From positions 43,607 through 107,606 of the forward strand of contig JAIYAP010000027.1 in assembly GCA_027488935.1 (NCBI GenBank): a DNA stretch of 64,000 bases, read 5' to 3'. Shown here in pieces: positions 52,404-62,075 of this stretch (positions are counted from its first letter, which is position 1; each line of letters starts with the position of its first letter). The translations under genes and the position numbers were made by a program. The notes below the pieces were generated by a model that saw only the letters and a program-made list of their open reading frames with translations, was not told the DNA's origin and did not search any database. This DNA comes from Saprospiraceae bacterium. GTDB taxonomy: Bacteria > Bacteroidota > Bacteroidia > Chitinophagales > Saprospiraceae.

Positions 52404-53984
52404 ATGGCAATTTCTCGTTTAGCTCGGGCCATTATTGTCCTGACAACCGTATCGGCCGCTATCATGGAATTGGTAGATACGTCGATCGTGAATGTTGCGC
52501 TTTCCCAAATGGCAGGGAGTTTGGGCGTAACCATTGAAGACATTGCATGGGTTATTACTTCGTATGCAATTGCTAATGTGATTATTATACCGATGACTGG
52601 TTTTTTGGCGGCTTTTTTTGGCCGTAAAAATTACTACATCGGTTCTATGATATTATTTACCATTGCATCCTGGTTTTGCGGAACGGCCGATAGTTTGGGC
52701 GCATTGGTATTTTGGCGATTCATCCAGGGAATTGGTGGCGGCGCATTGTTAAGTACCTCTCAAGCCATTCTTTTTGATGCATTTGAGCCGGAAGATCGGC
52801 CCATTGCCAGTGGTTTGTTTGGGATGGGCATCATTTTGGGACCAACACTCGGCCCGACGATCGGCGGTTATATATTGAATAACTCTGCCTGGCCCCTCAT
52901 TTTTACGGTCAATATTCCAATTGGGATCATTGCGACCATTTTAGCCTACTTTTTTGTAGAAAAGAAACCCAATGAAGGCAAAGAGCGCAAAACCCTGGTA
53001 ATTGATTATACGGGTATTTCTTTGTTGGCAGTAGGGGTTGGTTCCTTGCAATATGTGCTGGAACGCGGTGAGTCGGAAGATTGGTTTGACTCCAGAAGTA
53101 TCACGATTTTTACGTTTTTGGCAACCATCGGTGTAATTGGGTTTATTTGGCGGGAGTTGACCACCGAGCACCCCGTTGTGAATCTTCGGGTAATGGGCAA
53201 TACGACCCTGGCACTCACCACGATTTTTACGTTTGTCGTAGGGATTGGTTTGTTTACCTCGGTGTTTGTTTATCCAGTATTGGTTCAGCGGGTAATGGGT
53301 TGGACGCCCCTCGAAACCGGGCTTTCCTTGCTCCCGGCTACGGCCATTGGGGTGCTTATGTTTCCAATCATAGGTAAACGGATGGCGATGGGGGCCTCGC
53401 CGGTGCCGTTTGTTGTTGTAGGCTTTCTCCTGTTTATAGTATTTGGTTGGTGGTCGGCAGGAATGAATGCCCAAGCCGGGAAATGGGACTTTTTTATCCC
53501 CTTAGCATTGCGTGCGGTAGGGATTAGTATGGTACAATTGCCTTTGATCAATCAGGCAGTAGCGGGTTTGCAACAAAAAGACTATCCTTCCGGCATTGCC
53601 TTAAACAATATGATTCGGCAATTGGGTGGTGCTTTCGGGATTGCCATTGCGAACAATTACATCGCCCGGCAATTTGCCCAACATAAATCGGATTTGGTGA
53701 TGAATGCAGTGCCGGGCAACCCGGTTTTTGACGAACGTCTTAACGGTGCCATCCAGAATTCGATGAGCCGCACCGGCAATTCAATCAGTGAAGCGACTGT
53801 AATTGCCTACAACCAGTTAAATTTAGCCGTAGAGCGACAGGCCTATTTATTGACCTACCTCGACACGTTTAAACTGATTTCGCTGTTTTTTATCATCGTT
53901 TTCCCCTTGATTTTCTTTATCCGGGTAAAAAAGAAAGCGCCCCCAACTGCTGCAGAAAAAGAAGCAATGTCGGAGGCGCATTAG
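52404..53984 (+). CDS. DHA2/EmrB family MFS drug exporter
   Basis: 526 residues with 14 predicted TMs. MELVDTSIVNVALSQMAGSL (motif D1 of 14-TM drug:H+ antiporters), ITGFLAAFFGRKNYYIGSMI-type motif A at residues 60-80, RFIQGIGGGALLSTSQAIL (motif B) and GPTLGPTIGGYIL (motif C). Exports lipophilic drugs with the adaptor and TolC proteins. Last gene of the tetR-tolC-emrA-emrB unit. Confidence 0.92.
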   Translation: MAISRLARAIIVLTTVSAAIMELVDTSIVNVALSQMAGSLGVTIEDIAWVITSYAIANVIIIPMTGFLAAFFGRKNYYIGSMILFTIASWFCGTADSLGALVFWRFIQGIGGGALLSTSQAILFDAFEPEDRPIASGLFGMGIILGPTLGPTIGGYILNNSAWPLIFTVNIPIGIIATILAYFFVEKKPNEGKERKTLVIDYTGISLLAVGVGSLQYVLERGESEDWFDSRSITIFTFLATIGVIGFIWRELTTEHPVVNLRVMGNTTLALTTIFTFVVGIGLFTSVFVYPVLVQRVMGWTPLETGLSLLPATAIGVLMFPIIGKRMAMGASPVPFVVVGFLLFIVFGWWSAGMNAQAGKWDFFIPLALRAVGISMVQLPLINQAVAGLQQKDYPSGIALNNMIRQLGGAFGIAIANNYIARQFAQHKSDLVMNAVPGNPVFDERLNGAIQNSMSRTGNSISEATVIAYNQLNLAVERQAYLLTYLDTFKLISLFFIIVFPLIFFIRVKKKAPPTAAEKEAMSEAH

Positions 53985-54029
53985 TAGGCTGAGGTGGTAA
54001 TGGTAATTCGGATGGCCAGAAACGGGATG

Positions 54030-55586
54030 TTATTCTGCGCCGTCTGTTTGGGCCCGGGTTACGGCGAATCCGCCGATTTTTTGTCCAGAGAATTTACCTG
54101 CATCGCAATCCATTGGAAAGTGGATACCGCCATAAACTCTTGAAATAGAGGCTTCTTCGGCCTGTTTGCTTAAGTTCGCCGCATCTGCGGGGAAAATATG
54201 GGCCAAAATCGTGGCAGCAGCCCAGGAGAAAGTGGAGTGGCCAGATGTATAGGCCGGGAAATTGGGCACACCAGTCAGGGTTTTAATGTCTGGATCCACT
54301 TGTGTCGGACGCGGTACCATGTAGAAGTATTTAGTATCCCAGCAAGTGATACCCGCATCCATCAAACTCATCCCCAGCAAAGCGAAGGTGCGTGCCGCGC
54401 GTACTTCGCTTTGTTGGGCTTTATACACCAATTCTGCTGCGAAGTAATTCCAGTGCCCTGGTGGGGTATAAGTACCAGTTCCATCGGCCCAATAGTGCAC
54501 AATTTTCATTTTTTCGCGGTCATTCGGGTCGCATTTGCTTTTTACCTCCGCCAGTTGCGCCTGAAATTCGGCCGACTTGGTAGAAGGCGGAGCCGCTGGC
54601 CGTACGATGGCAATATCGGTTGCCGGGAATAACCAAGGTTTTACCTGACCAAAAAGCGGCAGCATAGGTGGCCGTTTGGGGCTGTCCAAACTGATCCAGG
54701 GCGTTTCACCACGGGTCACCGCAGATTTGGCAAGGCTGTCCCAAATTGCAGCCGAACCGATCGCAAATTTCATTTTATCCGTTTTTGCACGGTTCAAAAC
54801 TTTGTTGGCAACCGCTTTACCAAGTGCCAAACCTGCGCTGATATCAGAGCTTACTGCAGCGCCTGCCCATTTTTTGTAATTGGCCGCTTCTGCTACTTTT
54901 TCGTTGATGAACGTGGTGTCGCCTGGGAATAGGTTGCGCAACATCACATAAGCCGCACCCGCTGCCACCGCATCTTCATTGGGATAACCTGGCAAGGCGT
55001 TTTTAGGCACCAACACAGCAATCGATGCATCGGTATTGTAAGCCGAAGCGCGGTTGTACAGGTTTTTGTAATGCCAGGCTGCCACCAATGCATCATATTG
55101 TGCTACCGCAGCGTATGCATAAGCGCGGGCTGAATAAGGCGGGTTGGCAAATGGGAAAGTAGGGTAGTTGAACGGATTCGCCGCATCTGGAAAAGTATAG
55201 GTGTTATCGGCATTCGGCGCAGGTGCCAGGTTGTGTTTTGCAACCAATTCGCGCATAATTTCGTTCCAACGCAACACACTGCCCGCGCTCCAATAAGCAA
55301 TGGCTTCTTTTTGTGATGCCGTTGCATTGTTTACGGCGTTTTTGGTATCGGCCACTTCCTGCGTGTATTCTGCAGAATTGGCAGCAGTAGGGGCTGCCAG
55401 CGCTACCTCATCGGGGGTAACCAATACAACTGGTTTCCAGTTTTTAGCGTTTAAATCCTGATTGGCAGGCGTTAACTGGTTCAGGGTCGTCAGGTTTTCG
55501 GTGATTTCCTTATCGCAGGCATAAAAAGAAAAGCTCGCTGCGAGGAATAAAGCTGCAAAAAGTGCAATTTTTTTCATATTATTCAT
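54030..55586 (-). CDS. Vanadium-dependent haloperoxidase/PAP2-like lipoprotein
   Basis: 518 residues. Lipoprotein signal with lipobox FYAC (Cys at 24, from ATG 55586; an ATG three codons later is possible). C-terminal PAP2/VHPO core: YMVPRPTQVDP, PAYTSGHSTFSWAAATIL and RVYGGIHFPMDCDAG, the three phosphate/vanadate-binding motifs with R, S-G-H and R-x5-H. The long N-terminal helical part matches the vanadium chloroperoxidase-like family of Bacteroidota. It may act as a halo- or phospho-transfer enzyme at the membrane; the actual reaction is not known. Followed on the same strand by no gene; the barrel protein gene is 45 bp upstream. Confidence 0.85.
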   Translation of the reverse strand: MNNMKKIALFAALFLAASFSFYACDKEITENLTTLNQLTPANQDLNAKNWKPVVLVTPDEVALAAPTAANSAEYTQEVADTKNAVNNATASQKEAIAYWSAGSVLRWNEIMRELVAKHNLAPAPNADNTYTFPDAANPFNYPTFPFANPPYSARAYAYAAVAQYDALVAAWHYKNLYNRASAYNTDASIAVLVPKNALPGYPNEDAVAAGAAYVMLRNLFPGDTTFINEKVAEAANYKKWAGAAVSSDISAGLALGKAVANKVLNRAKTDKMKFAIGSAAIWDSLAKSAVTRGETPWISLDSPKRPPMLPLFGQVKPWLFPATDIAIVRPAAPPSTKSAEFQAQLAEVKSKCDPNDREKMKIVHYWADGTGTYTPPGHWNYFAAELVYKAQQSEVRAARTFALLGMSLMDAGITCWDTKYFYMVPRPTQVDPDIKTLTGVPNFPAYTSGHSTFSWAAATILAHIFPADAANLSKQAEEASISRVYGGIHFPMDCDAGKFSGQKIGGFAVTRAQTDGAE

Positions 55587-55631
55587 TAAAAATTTTGATA
55601 CTAGGTTGAATGGATGGAAAACTCCTTCAGA

Positions 55632-56543
55632 TTATTGTTTTTTAGCAAATCCGAAAAACTTGGTAACACCGGCCGACCAGGTAAACGATTTACCTACATT
55701 GCGGCCTTGAACGGTTTGCATCACGGTACCGATTACCTGCAAATCGGCCAAGAAAGGCAAGCGATAAAATGCTTGCGCGCCTACACGGGTGGCGTCCATA
55801 TTGTTGGAAACGAAAGGCATATCCTGCCGACGAATATCAAAGCCACCCAGGGTAGCATTGTGTTCAGCCAGCAATTCTGCGCCCCAACGGAAGCTATAAT
55901 ACCCGCCCCGGAAAGCAAATTGCGCGACATTCGGCATTTCTACCTCGGTGGAATAAATTTGTTGGGTGGTGTAATAGGAAGTGCGGTCGATATCCACATT
56001 TGAGCGGCCGATGTAAGTACCACTCAATAAAAAAGTAAGGTGCTTTTCACCAATATAGTGCAAAATTCCGCGGCCAAATAAGGTTCTGCTTTGAAACCCA
56101 ATGGAAAGCGGCAAGTAATCCGCAACATAATTGGTGGTTGGCAAGGAGGCGCCCGCAACCACTTGGGCAGAAAATTTGCCACCCAAAATAGATGTTTCAT
56201 ACGCCTTGTATTTGAGGGCAAGGGTCAGATCCTGCAAACCGCGTTGTCCAGTGAGGGTTCCAGCGCTGGCCTCAGTCCACACCACCGGCAACATCGCGAT
56301 CACATTCAGGCGGTTAAAAATGCCATAATTGGCCATGAGCGCGGCACTTTGGGTTGAAATGGTGCCAATATTGCCGTTTTTACGCAATAAATCACCTTCC
56401 CAATACTCCTCCCAGGCATCGTTGTTGTATTGAACCCCAACGCAAAGAAACTTTTTATCCATAAAAACCCCGTCGGTCAGCGATTGGGCACTTGCATGCA
56501 AAAACATGCTGGATAGGAACAACAGTGTTAATAATTGCTTCAT
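55632..56543 (-). CDS. Outer-membrane beta-barrel protein of unknown function
   Basis: 303 residues, signal peptide 1-19 (ASAQ). The rest is amphipathic strands with aromatic ends (LTLALKYKAYETS, IGRSNVDIDRT, WSAGVTKFFGFAKKQ), typical of a transporter-like outer-membrane barrel (phenol-degradation MetA-like or related). No named family is certain. It is probably co-transcribed with the haloperoxidase-like gene 45 bp downstream and could supply its substrate or channel. ATG start. Confidence 0.75.
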   Translation of the reverse strand: MKQLLTLLFLSSMFLHASAQSLTDGVFMDKKFLCVGVQYNNDAWEEYWEGDLLRKNGNIGTISTQSAALMANYGIFNRLNVIAMLPVVWTEASAGTLTGQRGLQDLTLALKYKAYETSILGGKFSAQVVAGASLPTTNYVADYLPLSIGFQSRTLFGRGILHYIGEKHLTFLLSGTYIGRSNVDIDRTSYYTTQQIYSTEVEMPNVAQFAFRGGYYSFRWGAELLAEHNATLGGFDIRRQDMPFVSNNMDATRVGAQAFYRLPFLADLQVIGTVMQTVQGRNVGKSFTWSAGVTKFFGFAKKQ

Positions 56544-56704
56544 GTGTACTTCTTTTTTAAATTATTCAGTCACAAATACAGTTGTATTTTTCGTGTTTTG
56601 CCTTAATTTTACTTTAGTTTTTCCTTAGAAAACCCTTAGAGCATTAATTTGTCCTATTTTTACGGCTCAAATTCGCATTGTCGCGACCATCTTATGTATT
56701 GATT

Positions 56705-57385
56705 ATGCGCATATTGGTCATTGAAGATGAAGTTAAAACCCTGCAATCGGTACGACAGGGGCTGGAAGAGCATGGCTGGACTGTAGATATCGCTTATGAT
56801 GGTGAAACAGGACTGCGATTGGGAGCGCAAAACGCCTATGATGTTATTTCGTCGGATATCATTGTTCCTGGAATTAATGGTCTTGAACTGTGTCGCCTGT
56901 TGCGCAAAAAAGGAATCCAAACACCCGTGTTAATCCTTTCTGCGCTGGGCGAATTGGAAGATAAAATAACCGGTTTGGATGCAGGGGCCGACGATTACCT
57001 CACCAAACCATTTGAATTTCGCGAGTTTCTTGCACGTGTAAAAGCGCTTGCACGCCGTAAATCTGCCGGTTTTCAAACCACCGAAAATATATTGCGTTTT
57101 GCTACGATCGAATTGGACCTAGATGCCAAAACCGTGCGGCGCGAAGGTAAACCCATCAACCTGACCCCCCGCGAAATGGCCCTGCTCGAATACCTGATGC
57201 GTAACCCCGGTAAAGTACTTTCCAAAGTTGAAATTGCTGAAAAGGTTTGGGACCTCGATTTCGACACGGGTACGAACCTGATCGAAGTGTATGTAAACTA
57301 CCTACGCAACAAGGTGGACAAAGGCTTCGAACAGAAATTGATTCACACCCAGTTTGGCCAGGGGTACGTGCTGCGTTCGGAATAG
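56705..57385 (+). CDS. OmpR-type response regulator
   Basis: 226 residues from ATG (MRILVIEDEV); the upstream TTG-started extension has no homology. Receiver domain with D51 (VISSDIIVPGINGLELC), E7/D8 and K in DDYLTKPFEFREF; C-terminal winged helix (INLTPREMALLEYLMRNPGK, GTNLIEVYVNYLRNKVD). It binds DNA when phosphorylated. A sensor kinase gene, which normally follows, is absent: the next 184 bp hold no kinase and then a TonB receptor starts. It may serve a kinase elsewhere, such as the one in this window without a regulator. Confidence 0.92.
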   Translation: MRILVIEDEVKTLQSVRQGLEEHGWTVDIAYDGETGLRLGAQNAYDVISSDIIVPGINGLELCRLLRKKGIQTPVLILSALGELEDKITGLDAGADDYLTKPFEFREFLARVKALARRKSAGFQTTENILRFATIELDLDAKTVRREGKPINLTPREMALLEYLMRNPGKVLSKVEIAEKVWDLDFDTGTNLIEVYVNYLRNKVDKGFEQKLIHTQFGQGYVLRSE

Positions 57386-57569
57386 CCAATGTTCACACTG
57401 GTAAAATGGGGGCTTTTTCGCAGAAAAGTAAGCGCATTTTGCTCATTTTAGTGTTGTGAAGCTATTTTCATTCTGAAATCAAATTTTCTTTATTTATTTG
57501 CAAGACGAATAGCGTTTGTTTAAAAACCTGTTTGAGAAAAGTATTATTGGAAAATAAGAGAAAGCCCGT

Positions 57570-60374
57570 ATGAAGCAATTCTACAAAATTTTGATTTTCA
57601 ATTTATTGTGCCTGGTATTCGGAAGTATTTCTGTGCAGGCGCAAGTTACCCTTCGTGGTAAAGTCCTGGATGCAGAAACGGGTGAAACCCTCATTGGGGC
57701 AGCCCTCGCGCTGATAGCAGAAGGCGGCGGCGGTACCATTTCTGATTATGATGGTAACTTTATTTTGAAGGTGCCAAAACTTCCTGCCACAATCCGGATT
57801 GCCTACACGGGCTATTCCACGCAGGAAGTGACAGTGACGGAATCAGCCCAACGCATTCAAATAAAAATGCAAACCAATCAGATTGTGATTGAAGAAGCAG
57901 TGGTGCGCGGACAACGGATTGATGACAAACAAAAAGCAGCACCCCTGACCGTGGAAAACCTGGATGCGATTGCCATCAAACAGACCGCAGCGGTAAGTTT
58001 TTACAACGGCCTCGGCAACCTTAAGGGCGTGGATTTGACAACGGCATCACTTGGTTTTACGATCATCAATACACGCGGCTTCAACTCTACCAGCCCGGTG
58101 CGTTCACTTCAAATTATTGATGGCGTGGATAATCAGGCGCCTGGTCTCAACTTCTCTTTGGGTAACTTCCTGGGTGCTTCAGATCTGGATGTGCAAAAAG
58201 TGGATCTGATTGTAGGTGCCAGTTCGGCTTTTTATGGCCCGAATGCGTTTAACGGGGTAATCAGCATGCGTACCAAAGACCCATTTGTGTTAAAGGGGCT
58301 CAGCGTTTCGCTCAAAGGCGCCGAACGCAATTTGCTCGAAGGCGCATTCCGATATGCAGAAGCATTCAAAAATAAAAGCGGACATGATTTTATGGCCTTT
58401 AAACTCAATTTCTTCGCTTTGCGCGCAGATGATTGGCAGGCCGATAATTACGATGCCGTAACCGGAACGACTACGGGCAACATCTTCCAGCCCAATGAAA
58501 ACCCGGGCCGCAACAACGGCGTTAATATATATGGTGATGAAACCTCTTACGATTTTACCTCTCCCTCCGATTTGTATTCTTCACGCGCAGGTTTGAATGT
58601 GTACCATCGCACAGGGTATAAGGAGGTTGACCTGGTTGATTACGACACAAAAAATATAAAATCAAGCGCTGCCCTGCATTTCCGGCTGCGCCCAAGCCAG
58701 GAAAACCAGTCGCCACAGTTGATTTTCGCGTCTAGTTTCGGAACAGGTACTACGGTATATCAAGGCGATAACCGCTTTAGTTTGCGGAATATTTTGTTTT
58801 TTCAGGAACGTATTGAGCTGACTAAACTTGACAAGTATTTCGTGCGGGCGTATGCAACGTTTGAGGATGCCGGAAATTCTTACGACCCGTATTTTACGGC
58901 CCTGAAATTGCAACAATTCGCCAAAACGGACGCCCAATGGGATGCAGATTACCGCCGCTGGTGGGGCTTGAACAGCCTGGGCGGGGTGTTTAACAAAATG
59001 AAAGGTTTGGGTTATGGTCCGGGCGGAGATTCACAAGCCCTGGAAACCTGGCAGGCTGACAACCAAGAATTGCTGACCGGTTATCACAATCAGGCAGCTG
59101 CTTTTGCTGATTTAGCCAGTTCAAACGCTGTTGAATCAAAAGATTTTTACCAACCAGGTACGGCGCGTTTTGACTCCTTGTTTAATGACATTATTTCGCG
59201 AAAATCGAATTCCAAAGAAGGCGGAACCCGTTTTTATGATAAATCGGCCTTGTACCATTTGCACGGCGAGTACCATTTTACCCCAACATTTATCGATGAA
59301 ATTATTGTGGGCGCCAACTTCCGCCAATACCGTCCGGTGTCTGATGGAACCGTGTTTAAAGACACCAATGGTATTAAAATTATCAATTCCGAATTTGGTG
59401 CTTATGTAGGAGCAGAGCAAAATTTTGGCGATTTCAAATTAAACGGAACCATCCGCGTTGATAAAAACCAGAATTTTGACTTTATTTATACCCCTGCCGC
59501 TTCGGTGGTCTGGAATCCAAGTCCTAATAATTTCCTGCGTTTGTCCTTTTCTTCGGCCATCCGCAACCCGACCCTGGCCGATCAATACCTGAACTTGAAT
59601 GTAGGGCGCGCCACGTTAATTGGAAATCTCGATGGATTTGACAGCCTGATTTCCATTGAATCGTTCAATGAATACCGCAACCTGTTGGACCGCAGTAAAT
59701 TGGTGTACAATAATTTGAATCCCATCCAGCCCGAAAAAGTAAAAACCTTTGAAATCGGATATCGGACTACCCTGTTTGATCATCTTTATATGGATGCGAG
59801 CTATTATTACAGCATTTACAACGATTTCATTGGGTATAACATTGGGCTTACTGCCGACTTCAACAACATTGGCTTGCCGGAAAATATCAAAGTTTGGCGC
59901 GTCGCTTCTAATGCAACGCAAACCGTTACGACACAAGGATTTGCAATCGGCCTGAATTATTATTTCTGGAAATATTTCATGGTACAAACCAATTATTCCT
60001 GGAATAAATTGAATACTGCCGAAACCGATCCCATCATTCCGGCCTTTAATACACCGGCCCATAAATACAATATTGGCTTTTCGGGACGGGACATTAATTT
60101 GAAAATATTGAAGGGAAATACGTTTTGGGGCTTCAATATTAATTATAAGTGGGTACAAGGATTTACCTTTGAGGGTTCCCCACAATTTACCGGACAAATT
60201 CCAACCTACGATATGCTGGATGCTCAGGTGAATTGCTTGATTCCCAAATGGAACATAACCTTTAAATTAGGTGCAGCCAATTTATTGAACAATCAACAAT
60301 TTCAAACCTACGGTGGCCCAAGAATTGGTAGAATGGCCTATCTTTCAATGGTTTATGATTTTGCTAAGAAATAA
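57570..60374 (+). CDS. TonB-dependent outer-membrane receptor with carboxypeptidase-like regulatory domain
   Basis: 934 residues. Signal peptide 1-24 (VQAQ). CarboxypepD-like domain 25-105 (VTLRGKVLDAETGETLIGAA), plug domain about 115-240 (SLQIIDGVDNQAPGLNF, VDLIVGASSAFYGPNAFNG), then a 22-strand-type barrel ending in the aromatic strand MAYLSMVYDFAKK. Imports a large or scarce ligand with TonB energy. The next gene, a T9SS-exported hydrolase-like protein 54 bp downstream, is the likely partner that binds or processes the ligand. No SusD is present, so it is not a standard Sus pair. Confidence 0.92.
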   Translation: MKQFYKILIFNLLCLVFGSISVQAQVTLRGKVLDAETGETLIGAALALIAEGGGGTISDYDGNFILKVPKLPATIRIAYTGYSTQEVTVTESAQRIQIKMQTNQIVIEEAVVRGQRIDDKQKAAPLTVENLDAIAIKQTAAVSFYNGLGNLKGVDLTTASLGFTIINTRGFNSTSPVRSLQIIDGVDNQAPGLNFSLGNFLGASDLDVQKVDLIVGASSAFYGPNAFNGVISMRTKDPFVLKGLSVSLKGAERNLLEGAFRYAEAFKNKSGHDFMAFKLNFFALRADDWQADNYDAVTGTTTGNIFQPNENPGRNNGVNIYGDETSYDFTSPSDLYSSRAGLNVYHRTGYKEVDLVDYDTKNIKSSAALHFRLRPSQENQSPQLIFASSFGTGTTVYQGDNRFSLRNILFFQERIELTKLDKYFVRAYATFEDAGNSYDPYFTALKLQQFAKTDAQWDADYRRWWGLNSLGGVFNKMKGLGYGPGGDSQALETWQADNQELLTGYHNQAAAFADLASSNAVESKDFYQPGTARFDSLFNDIISRKSNSKEGGTRFYDKSALYHLHGEYHFTPTFIDEIIVGANFRQYRPVSDGTVFKDTNGIKIINSEFGAYVGAEQNFGDFKLNGTIRVDKNQNFDFIYTPAASVVWNPSPNNFLRLSFSSAIRNPTLADQYLNLNVGRATLIGNLDGFDSLISIESFNEYRNLLDRSKLVYNNLNPIQPEKVKTFEIGYRTTLFDHLYMDASYYYSIYNDFIGYNIGLTADFNNIGLPENIKVWRVASNATQTVTTQGFAIGLNYYFWKYFMVQTNYSWNKLNTAETDPIIPAFNTPAHKYNIGFSGRDINLKILKGNTFWGFNINYKWVQGFTFEGSPQFTGQIPTYDMLDAQVNCLIPKWNITFKLGAANLLNNQQFQTYGGPRIGRMAYLSMVYDFAKK

Positions 60375-60428
60375 AATCCCGAATTGCCTTTTCAATTAAA
60401 ACCTGTTTATCACAAAATTTTTATTCAC

Positions 60429-61973
60429 ATGAAAAAATTAACACTCCTGCTTTTGTTGTGCGCTTTTGTCGGTCAGGCAAATGCGCAACGTTACCTCGAG
60501 CAAGTATTTACGGCGGCAAGCAAAACCACCGCAATTTATGGCAGCAACTTTACGGCACTTACGCTTGCTGTAACCGGCCACACTTCACGTCAGCCTTTGG
60601 TAATGAACGTGTACCAGCCAACGGGTGACGTTGAAACGGCACGTCCATTGGTGATTTACCTGCATACCGGTAACTTCCTGCCTTACCCACAGAACGGTTC
60701 TTGCGGTGGTACCATCAATGATGCCGCTGCTGACGAATTTGCTACACGCCTCGCTAAAATGGGTTATGTAGTGGCAGTTGCAGACTATCGTACAGGTTGG
60801 AACCCAATCGCTTCTGGTCCAACCGGCGAATTGACACGCCGTGCTACCCTGATTAATGCTGCTTACCGCGGTGTGCAGGATGTGCGTTCTTGCATTCGTT
60901 TCTTTAAAAAGACGGCTGAAACTAGTGGAAATCCATTCGGTGTGGACACTTCTAAAATTGTAGTTTGGGGACAAGGAACAGGTGGTTACATCTCTTTGGC
61001 TGCGAACTCGCTCGACAAGTACAGCGAAATTATCACCACTTCTACACCGTTCAAATTCCAACTTCCTACCGGCCTGCCTGCACCAAACAATTGGTTGCCG
61101 ATGGTTTTGGAAGCCTACAACGGTAACATCTACGGAACAAGCGGTCCACACGTATCGGATGCATTTTACAACCAGGCAACGGGCGGTGCTTACCCAATCG
61201 GCGACACCCTCGCAGTGCCAAACAGCCCTGGCTATTCTTCTGAATTCCAGTTGTGCGTACACACGGGCGGTGCTTTGGGCGACAGCCTTTGGATGCAAGC
61301 GGGCGACAACCCGATCATCAGCTATCAGGTTCCTGCCGATCCTTTTGCTCCTTATGGCACCGATATCTTGATTGTTCCTACTACGAACGAGCCTGTTGTA
61401 GAGGTTTCTGGCGCAGATGACGTTCAAAGCATCGCGAAAAAATTTAATAACAACGCTATTTTCAACGGTATCCCTGCAAGTGTTGACCCTTACGGTGTGG
61501 TAGCAAATGCACGCAATGCTGGCCGTAACGGCTTGTTCCCATTGCCACAAGTTGCTTCCAACTCTGCACCATGGGAATGGACAACTTACGCAAACCCGCC
61601 TGCGGGTTGTAACACAGACGCCGCACCTGCAAAATTGTACATCGATACCATCGTGCGTTACTACGCTCCACGCGCTTGCCTGGCACTGGGCTTGCCTTGC
61701 GGTTTCGTGAATACCAAGGAAATTGCTGGTTTTGAAGTTGGTTTGACTGTAGCACCAGTACCTGCTACTTCAGCAGTTGTTTTCAACGCGGAAGAAGCAA
61801 TCCGCACGATCCTGGTATTTGATATCAATGGCCGCGTTGTACGCACGTTCAACAATATCGATGCAGAAACCTTTACAATGCAGCGGGATGGATTGGCAAA
61901 TGGGATGTATTTTGCCCAAATTCTGTTCGAACAAGGTTTTGTAAAACGCAAATTGGTGTTTGAAAATAACTAG
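60429..61973 (+). CDS. T9SS-exported alpha/beta-hydrolase-like protein lacking the usual nucleophile
   Basis: 514 residues from ATG (MKKLTLLLLLCAFVGQ); a TTG-started extension overlaps the receptor end and is rejected. Signal peptide 1-20 (NAQ). Carboxylesterase-like fold: LVIYLHTGNFLPYPQNGSCG, DEFATRLAKMGYVVAVADYR, RGVQDVRSCIRFFKKTAETS. At the nucleophile elbow the sequence is VVWGQGTGGYISL, so the GxSxG serine is Gly. The end (about 435-514) is a T9SS type A sorting domain (VAPVPATSAVVFNAEE, ILVFDINGRVVRTF, GLANGMYFAQILFEQG). It is probably a surface-bound, catalytically altered or binding-only protein working with the TonB receptor. Eight cysteines are likely paired. Confidence 0.85.
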   Translation: MKKLTLLLLLCAFVGQANAQRYLEQVFTAASKTTAIYGSNFTALTLAVTGHTSRQPLVMNVYQPTGDVETARPLVIYLHTGNFLPYPQNGSCGGTINDAAADEFATRLAKMGYVVAVADYRTGWNPIASGPTGELTRRATLINAAYRGVQDVRSCIRFFKKTAETSGNPFGVDTSKIVVWGQGTGGYISLAANSLDKYSEIITTSTPFKFQLPTGLPAPNNWLPMVLEAYNGNIYGTSGPHVSDAFYNQATGGAYPIGDTLAVPNSPGYSSEFQLCVHTGGALGDSLWMQAGDNPIISYQVPADPFAPYGTDILIVPTTNEPVVEVSGADDVQSIAKKFNNNAIFNGIPASVDPYGVVANARNAGRNGLFPLPQVASNSAPWEWTTYANPPAGCNTDAAPAKLYIDTIVRYYAPRACLALGLPCGFVNTKEIAGFEVGLTVAPVPATSAVVFNAEEAIRTILVFDINGRVVRTFNNIDAETFTMQRDGLANGMYFAQILFEQGFVKRKLVFENN

Positions 61974-62038
61974 AAAATTGGTTGAAAATGCTGGCCATAA
62001 TTGGTTTTATATAAAAAACCAGGTCGGGAAATAAAATA

Positions 62039-62075
62039 AATAGAGCCATCTCGATACGTCGATGATGGCTCTATT
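62039..62075. terminator. Bidirectional terminator between hydrolase-like gene and NlpC gene
   Basis: Arms AATAGAGCCATC (62039-62050) and GATGGCTCTATT (62064-62075), with an inner 4-bp extension (TCGA/TCGA) and one bulged T. The right arm contains the stop codon of the NlpC/P60 gene. Confidence 0.8.

Noticed and set aside
60585..61550. 321-codon minus-strand frame opposite the T9SS hydrolase-like gene
   Set aside because: Antisense to a gene with full domain signatures; its product is Cys/His-rich noise without fold.
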